A stretch of DNA of 50,619 nt from Altererythrobacter sp. (lineage in GTDB: Bacteria > Pseudomonadota > Alphaproteobacteria > Sphingomonadales > Sphingomonadaceae), in assembly GCA_023260985.1 (NCBI GenBank), contig JALRKY010000037.1, positions 1 to 50,619 of the forward strand, in the 5' to 3' direction. Below the pieces are notes generated by a model that made no database searches, was not told the DNA's origin, and was given only the letters and a program-made list of their open reading frames with translations. Positions 46,633 to 50,619 of this stretch are shown here, in pieces (the first letter of the stretch is position 1; every line of letters starts with the position of its first letter). The translations under genes and the position numbers were made by a program.

Positions 46633-47772
46633 TTATTTCTGCGCCAGCACTGCCGTGGCGATGCGCGCGTAAATGCGGCTTAGCGTATCGAGGTCAGCCA
46701 AGGCCACAGCCTCATCGCGCTTATGCATGGTTGCGTTGCACAGGCCAAACTCGATCACCGGACAGACAGCGCGCAGGAAGCGCGCGTCCGATGTCCCTCC
46801 GCTGGTCGAAACCTCGGGCACCAGCCCGGTCTCTGCCTCAACCGCCGCAGCGATAATCCGCGAGAATACACCGGGCGGCGTAAGGAACGGCTCGCCCGAA
46901 ATCACCGGGCGCGCCTTGCCGCCGTGGCGCTCGGCAATCTCGACCACCTGCCGCGCGAGCGACGCGCCCGAATGGAGGTCGTTGAAGCGGATGGAGATGC
47001 GCGCCTTGGCCTTGGCCGGGATCACATTGGTGGCCGGATTGCCGACTTCGATATCGGTGATCTCAAGATTGCTCGGTTGAAACCATTCGGTGCCGTCGTC
47101 GAGATGCAGCGCATTGAGTTCGGACAGCATGGCGACCATGCGCGGCAAAGGGTTGTCGGCATTATGCGGATAGGCGACGTGCCCCTGCGCACCATCGACC
47201 TCAAGCCAGACGTTGAGCGACCCGCGTCGCCCGATCTTCATCATGTCGCCCAGTCGGTGGACGCTGGTGGGCTCGCCCACCAGGCACAGATCGGGATGGT
47301 GGCCAGCTTCGCGCATATAGTCGATCAGCGCGCGCGTGCCGTGCAGTGCGGGGCCTTCCTCGTCGCCGGTGATGATGAAGCTAATAGTGCCCGCATCCTG
47401 CGGTACCTGCTCCACGGCGGATACCATAGCGGCGATCGCGCCTTTCATGTCGACCGCGCCGCGTCCATGGAGCAGCTCGCCGCGCACTTCGGGAGCGAAA
47501 GGCGCGCTGGTCCAGCCTTCTCCCGGCGGCACGACATCGAGATGCCCGGCGAAGGCGAAATGGCGGGATCCCGCGGGCCCTCGGCGGATCGCGAAGAGAT
47601 TTTCGACCGGGGCTTCTTCGCTGCCTGGTTCGCCATCTCCGCGGGTAAAGCGATGGCCATCGAAACCCAGCGGGGCAAGCATCGCCTCGAACTCGTCGAA
47701 CACCAGCCCGGTTGCGGGCGTGACACTGGGTGCGGCAATCAGGCGATTGGCGAGCTCGGCGGTTTGGTTCAT
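46633..47772 (-). CDS. dapE: succinyl-diaminopimelate desuccinylase
   Basis: DapE hydrolyses N-succinyl-LL-diaminopimelate to diaminopimelate, the cell-wall and lysine precursor. It is a di-zinc M20 hydrolase with 379 residues. The metal site shows GHLDVVPPG, GRGAVDMKG and TGDEEGPALHGT (the Glu pair), then VGEPTSV, and the late His is in NATMHKRDE. The ATG at 47772 has no strong ribosome-binding site; an ATG ten codons upstream (47802) is an alternative but lies on the divergent cupin start. Confidence 0.95.
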   Translation of the reverse strand: MNQTAELANRLIAAPSVTPATGLVFDEFEAMLAPLGFDGHRFTRGDGEPGSEEAPVENLFAIRRGPAGSRHFAFAGHLDVVPPGEGWTSAPFAPEVRGELLHGRGAVDMKGAIAAMVSAVEQVPQDAGTISFIITGDEEGPALHGTRALIDYMREAGHHPDLCLVGEPTSVHRLGDMMKIGRRGSLNVWLEVDGAQGHVAYPHNADNPLPRMVAMLSELNALHLDDGTEWFQPSNLEITDIEVGNPATNVIPAKAKARISIRFNDLHSGASLARQVVEIAERHGGKARPVISGEPFLTPPGVFSRIIAAAVEAETGLVPEVSTSGGTSDARFLRAVCPVIEFGLCNATMHKRDEAVALADLDTLSRIYARIATAVLAQK

Positions 47773-47801
47773 GATCGACCGGTTAGCAGGAGTGAACGCC
47801 A

Positions 47802-48268
47802 ATGCCCAAGCTCGATCTCGCCGCCATCCCCCAAACCAATGTCACGGGCTATCCGGCGCCGTTCGACCGCGAGGTCCAGGGCCGCTGGTATCGCCGCCTC
47901 GCCCACGTTTCGGGCTTCACGCTGCTCGGCGCCAGCCACGTCGTGCTCAAGCCGGGCGCATGGTCGAGCCAGCGGCACTGGCACGCGGGGCAGGACGAGT
48001 GGTGATGATGCTTTACGGCGAAGCGGTGCTGGTCGAAGATGGCGAAGAAACGCCGGTCCGCGCTGGCGATATCCTGGCTTGGCCGGCCGGCGAGACGAAC
48101 GGCCATCACTTGCAGAACCGCTCATCCGAAGACTGCGTCTTCATCGCGATCAGCGCCGGACCGAGAGAGACCGACCGCGGCGAATATCCCGATATCGACA
48201 TGGTGTTCGACCCCGATGGATATGCGCGCAAGAATGGCACCCGCTACGTGACCAGCCGCATCCCTTAA
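47802..48268 (+). pseudogene. cupin-domain protein gene with a frameshift
   Basis: The frame from ATG 47802 (preceded by GGAG) encodes a cupin start (KLDLAAIPQTNVTGYPAPF, then LKPGAWSSQRHWHAGQDEW) and stops at TGA 48003. The second half, VMMLYGEAVLVEDGEETPVR and ILAWPAGETNGHHLQNRS, lies in the next frame and runs to the TAA at 48268. Loss of one base near 48001 (GAG-xTG-GTG) explains the break. The two halves together would make a 155-residue cupin with both metal motifs (HWHxGQDE and PAGETNGHH). Either a recent mutation or a sequence error. The tail overlaps the nuclease gene stop by 3 bases. Confidence 0.75.
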
Positions 48269-49164
48269 GGCCGCGTCCGTTCGGGTTCGGGCAAAGGCCC
48301 CGGCGCAAACGCCTCATCGAGCAAGCGCGCAATCCGCAGTCCCGCCTGCGTCACCCGGCGCTGGCTAACGGGGATCGCGGCGACAATGTCTTTCTGCGTC
48401 AGCGCTATCTCGCTGGGCAATTTTCCCGAGCAGTCCGTGCAGTCGAAAGCGTTGGGATAGACGAAACTGCGCGCCAATTCCCAGCTCTCGCGGCCCCATT
48501 CGGCCGGATCGCCGCCCGCCAGTTCGGCTTTCTCCGCCGCGCTGTGGCGACGCACCAGCGACGGTTGCGCGGAAGTGATCGCGCGTTCGGCAAGGGGTCC
48601 GTCCCAGATCCTGTGCAGGCTGAGGCCCGGCACGATGCCGTAATCGGTCACCCGGTCGTTACCGCCGCTATCGTCATGGTCGCCCGAATGCAGCGGCATG
48701 TGCACGTCACCGACGAAATGGATCATAAAGGCGAGCGCTTCGAGGCGGACGTTATCGTGCAGGCTCTCGTCGGCGAGGATGCGCTGGTTGCGCTCTATCT
48801 GCGCGAGGACGCAGTTCCCGCCGCTGCAATTGCTGCGCGGGTTATAAGGCTCGTCGATTGGCGCAGTGCGATAGTGCCAGGCGAAGGTATAGCCCCAGCG
48901 CCAGCCCTCGCCGCGCAGGCAATCAGGCCAGGTCGATGCATCGACCAAGTTGCGCAAGCGGCATTGCGGTGTGCCGATTTGCTGCTCGGCCCGGAACAAC
49001 CGGTCGAGCTTCGCCCGCGTCCTGGGCTCAATATTCGCCTCGGCGATCTGGGCCGTCGTGCCATGCGCGTAAAAGCCCCAGGCGAGCGCCTTTCCGGGCA
49101 CCAGAGCCATGACGGCAAGCGCCAAAGTCGCGAGCCAGAATGCGGGACGGAATGTAACGGTCAT
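48265..49164 (-). CDS. S1/P1 nuclease family protein, exported
   Basis: A zinc-dependent single-strand nuclease / 3'-nucleotidase family member, 299 residues. A signal peptide precedes WGFYAHGTTAQIAE; the Trp after Ala28 would be the mature N-terminus, whose amino group binds zinc in this family. Other ligands lie in FMIHFVGDVHMPLHSGD and GGNDRVTDYG..LHRIWDG. A C-terminal DCTDCSG may form a disulphide. The ATG at 49164 was chosen as the signal-peptide start. It lies 5 bases past the GST stop, so the two may be co-transcribed. Confidence 0.9.
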   Translation of the reverse strand: MTVTFRPAFWLATLALAVMALVPGKALAWGFYAHGTTAQIAEANIEPRTRAKLDRLFRAEQQIGTPQCRLRNLVDASTWPDCLRGEGWRWGYTFAWHYRTAPIDEPYNPRSNCSGGNCVLAQIERNQRILADESLHDNVRLEALAFMIHFVGDVHMPLHSGDHDDSGGNDRVTDYGIVPGLSLHRIWDGPLAERAITSAQPSLVRRHSAAEKAELAGGDPAEWGRESWELARSFVYPNAFDCTDCSGKLPSEIALTQKDIVAAIPVSQRRVTQAGLRIARLLDEAFAPGPLPEPERTRP

Positions 49165-49169
49165 AATTC

Positions 49170-49835
49170 TCAAGCCGGCGCCACTTCGTATTGCTCGATG
49201 ACCCACTCTTCATCCTCCGCCGCAGCGATCCATTCCTGGCTCCAGTCGTGTTCCCAGATCGCTTCGATATAGGCCTGGGCAAAGCCGGGCAACCCCACGC
49301 CATAGGTCACGAAGCGGGATACCACCGGCGCGTAGAAGATGTCGGCCGCGCCGAAAGTGCCGAACAGGAAGGGCCCGCTGCTTCCAAAGCGTGCGCGCGC
49401 TTCGGCCCACAGCGTGAGAATGCGGACCACGTCATGCCTGGTCGCGTCGGTCAAATCTTCGAGCGCGATCCGGCGCCGCACATTCATCGGCAGCTCGCGC
49501 CGCAGCGAAAGGAATGACGAGTGCATCTCGGCAACCATCGAGCGCGCCATGCCCCGCGCGCTCTCCTCCTTTGGCCAGAAGCGTTCGCGCCCGACCTTGT
49601 CGGCGAGGTATTCGAGGATGGCGAGGCTGTCCCACACCACGGTATCGCCGTCCCACAGCACGGGCACCTTGCCGTGCGAAGGCTGGACCTCACCCATGGC
49701 CTGCTTACGATTGCCCCACTCGTCGCCGTCGATATTGACCGTCAGCTCTTCGAAATGGAGGCCGGACTGCTTTACGGCGAGCCAACCGCGCATCGACCAG
49801 CTCGAATAGTTCTTGTTGCCGATAATCAGCTTCAT
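49170..49835 (-). CDS. glutathione S-transferase family protein
   Basis: A 221-residue GST with an N-terminal thioredoxin-like domain (MKLIIGNKNYSSWSMRGWLA, the likely active-site Ser in YSSWS, PVLWDGDTVVWDSLAILEYLA with the glutathione-binding DS pair) and an all-helical C-terminal domain. It resembles GSTs usually annotated after the YfcF/zeta groups; the substrate is unknown. The element at 49898-49941 sits 63-106 bases upstream. The next gene on this strand is the S1/P1 nuclease. Confidence 0.9.
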   Translation of the reverse strand: MKLIIGNKNYSSWSMRGWLAVKQSGLHFEELTVNIDGDEWGNRKQAMGEVQPSHGKVPVLWDGDTVVWDSLAILEYLADKVGRERFWPKEESARGMARSMVAEMHSSFLSLRRELPMNVRRRIALEDLTDATRHDVVRILTLWAEARARFGSSGPFLFGTFGAADIFYAPVVSRFVTYGVGLPGFAQAYIEAIWEHDWSQEWIAAAEDEEWVIEQYEVAPA

Positions 49836-49897
49836 ACCGCGCCTCGCTCTTTGCGGGTCGGCAGTTAATCGTTCATCCCTGTGCTGTCGAGGCTGAA

Positions 49898-49941
49898 CGA
49901 TGCGACACATGCGACATAGTCCAATGAAAGATTTTTCCGGT
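49898..49941. repeat. 44-base element, copy B (upstream of the GST gene)
   Basis: Begins CGATGCGACACATGCGA like copy A at 21372-21413, continues CATAGTCCAATGAAAGA, then TTTTT and CCGGT. The two copies agree at nearly all positions outside a 3-4 base patch and the A/T spacer. In each case a minus-strand gene (ruvA or GST) lies to the left at 60-85 bases and a plus-strand gene to the right at 100-130. Confidence 0.6.
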
Positions 49942-50044
49942 GGTGCGCGCGCTACTTCAACGGTGATGGGCCTGGCCATTTGGAGAGCGTGGTACGCGCA
50001 ACCGCCTGTAGAAAAATGAAACCGTTCGGGCTAAAGCAGCAGAC

Positions 50045-50464
50045 ATGAGCCTGCGCCCCTTCCATATCGCCTTCCCTGTCGACGATCTTGCCGCCGCGCG
50101 CGCCTTTTACGGCGGAGCAATGGGCTGCCGCGAAGGGCGCTCGTCAGACGAGTGGATCGATTTCGATTTCTACGGCCACCAGATCGTGGCGCACCTCGCA
50201 CCCGGAAATGCGGGCGACCGCGCCAGCAACCATGTCGACGGCCACGGCGTTCCGGTGCCGCATTTCGGCATCGTGCTGAAAATGGAAGACTGGCAGGATC
50301 TGGCCGAGCGACTGACCGCCGCCGGCACCCAATTCGTGATCGAGCCGACGATCCGGTTCAAGGGGCAGCCGGGCGAGCAGGCGACGATGTTCTTCCGCGA
50401 TCCGGCCGGCAATGCGATCGAAATGAAGGCCTTCGAAAACCTCGACAGCCTCTTCGCGACCTGA
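50045..50464 (+). CDS. VOC family (glyoxalase/bleomycin-resistance fold) protein
   Basis: A 139-residue single-domain metalloprotein-type fold with paired beta-alpha-beta modules. [21 protein letters not shown] is the first module, with a metal-ligand His4-type position, [16 protein letters not shown] follows, and [16 protein letters not shown] supplies the late Glu ligand. It lies in the family of uncharacterised dioxygenase-like VOC proteins. The reaction is unknown. Confidence 0.88.
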   Translation: MSLRPFHIAFPVDDLAAARAFYGGAMGCREGRSSDEWIDFDFYGHQIVAHLAPGNAGDRASNHVDGHGVPVPHFGIVLKMEDWQDLAERLTAAGTQFVIEPTIRFKGQPGEQATMFFRDPAGNAIEMKAFENLDSLFAT

Positions 50465-50524
50465 AGCATCCGGACCGCAAACCGGACTGTGCGCTAACGA
50501 CCCAATTGCTGACGTTCGTGCCAA

Positions 50525-50619
50525 TCAGAAGAAGCTTCCATCTTGCTCGTAAATGGCATCGATGATCGAGACGACTTGTGGCGCAAGGGGTGTACCGATT
50601 ACGTCACCTCTTGCCACAG
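50525..50619 (-). CDS. 3' end of a probable Gfo/Idh/MocA oxidoreductase (partial)
   Basis: The minus strand enters from the window edge and reads VARGDVIGTPLAPQVVSIID, then AIYEQDGSFF, ending in TGA at 50527-50525. This pattern (PLAPQxVSIIDAIYxSDGSFF) is what I recall for the C-terminus of Gfo/Idh/MocA family NAD(P)-dependent sugar or inositol dehydrogenases. Only 31 codons are visible, so it is tentative. It would converge on the VOC gene. Confidence 0.5.
   Translation of the reverse strand, partial: VARGDVIGTPLAPQVVSIIDAIYEQDGSFF

Noticed and set aside
48001-48010. Programmed ribosomal frameshift in the cupin gene
   Set aside because: No slippery heptamer or downstream structure was seen; a simple base loss explains it.
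50466-50490. CCGGAC direct repeat after the VOC gene
   Set aside because: Two six-base copies only, no hairpin, expected by chance in this composition.

Overview
The window is GC-rich chromosomal DNA (clearly above 60% G+C by eye). It looks like an alphaproteobacterium of the order Sphingomonadales, most likely the Erythrobacter / Qipengyuania / Altererythrobacter group. The evidence is the style of the housekeeping proteins (Ppx with a basic N-terminal extension, CoaBC with a long linker, a sphingomonad-type DnaA and MutM) and the gene order ubiE-ubiB next to mutM, and rpsT next to dnaA. This assignment rests on recognising families and was not searched. No CRISPR array, insertion sequence, prophage or rRNA operon was seen. 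Nearly everything is core metabolism, so the unusual material sits in a few decaying intergenic patches.

Layout. 0-12 kb: an AT-rich flank with the start of a minus-strand ORF, tRNA-Gln(CTG), ppx-rlmE, a membrane-anchored cytochrome c, pheA, a class A beta-lactamase, an isoaspartyl peptidase, a GNAT enzyme, an SDR, an HSL-type esterase, ispG-mntP-histone-deacetylase-like, then a patch of gene remnants (11.4-12.1 kb). 12-19 kb: two convergent L,D-transpeptidase-family genes, a DMT exporter, acnA, a rhodanese lipoprotein and a long hairpin RNA that looks like 6S RNA. 19-25 kb: ruvA, a frameshifted DsrE-like gene and ruvB on the minus strand, then aroC and katG on the plus strand with a strong terminator. 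25-35 kb: a small dead exported-protein gene, a Pr6Pr membrane protein, Smr-mltA-Tim44-like on the minus strand, secB, murJ, trpS, a DUF4136 lipoprotein, dut and coaBC. 35-41 kb: a DUF4345 protein, ubiB-ubiE, mutM, rpsT, dnaA and a MoeB/ThiF-type E1-like gene. 41.7-42.6 kb: a second patch of remnants, including a diverged copy of the MoeB C-terminus. 42.7-50.6 kb: a class III-like sirtuin, dapB, nth, a small lipoprotein, a DctA/GltP carrier, dapE, a frameshifted cupin, an S1/P1 nuclease, a GST, a VOC protein and the 3' end of a probable Gfo/Idh/MocA oxidoreductase.

How the genes work together. Several belong to envelope building and remodelling: dapB and dapE (diaminopimelate), murJ (lipid II flippase), mltA and two L,D-transpeptidase-family proteins, with a beta-lactamase nearby. 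Others are DNA repair and replication (ruvA, ruvB, mutM, nth, dnaA, dut), aromatic and isoprenoid synthesis (aroC, pheA, ispG, ubiE, ubiB) and protein deacylation (a sirtuin and a histone-deacetylase-family amidohydrolase).

I did not find a clear undescribed system. The best leads are the 6S-like RNA at 18.7 kb; a 42-44 base element repeated upstream of ruvA and of the GST gene; the remnant patches at 11.4-12.1 and 41.8-42.5 kb, where internal stops mostly sit one C-to-T change from a Gln codon; and three genes broken by apparent single-base losses, which may be real or may be sequence errors.
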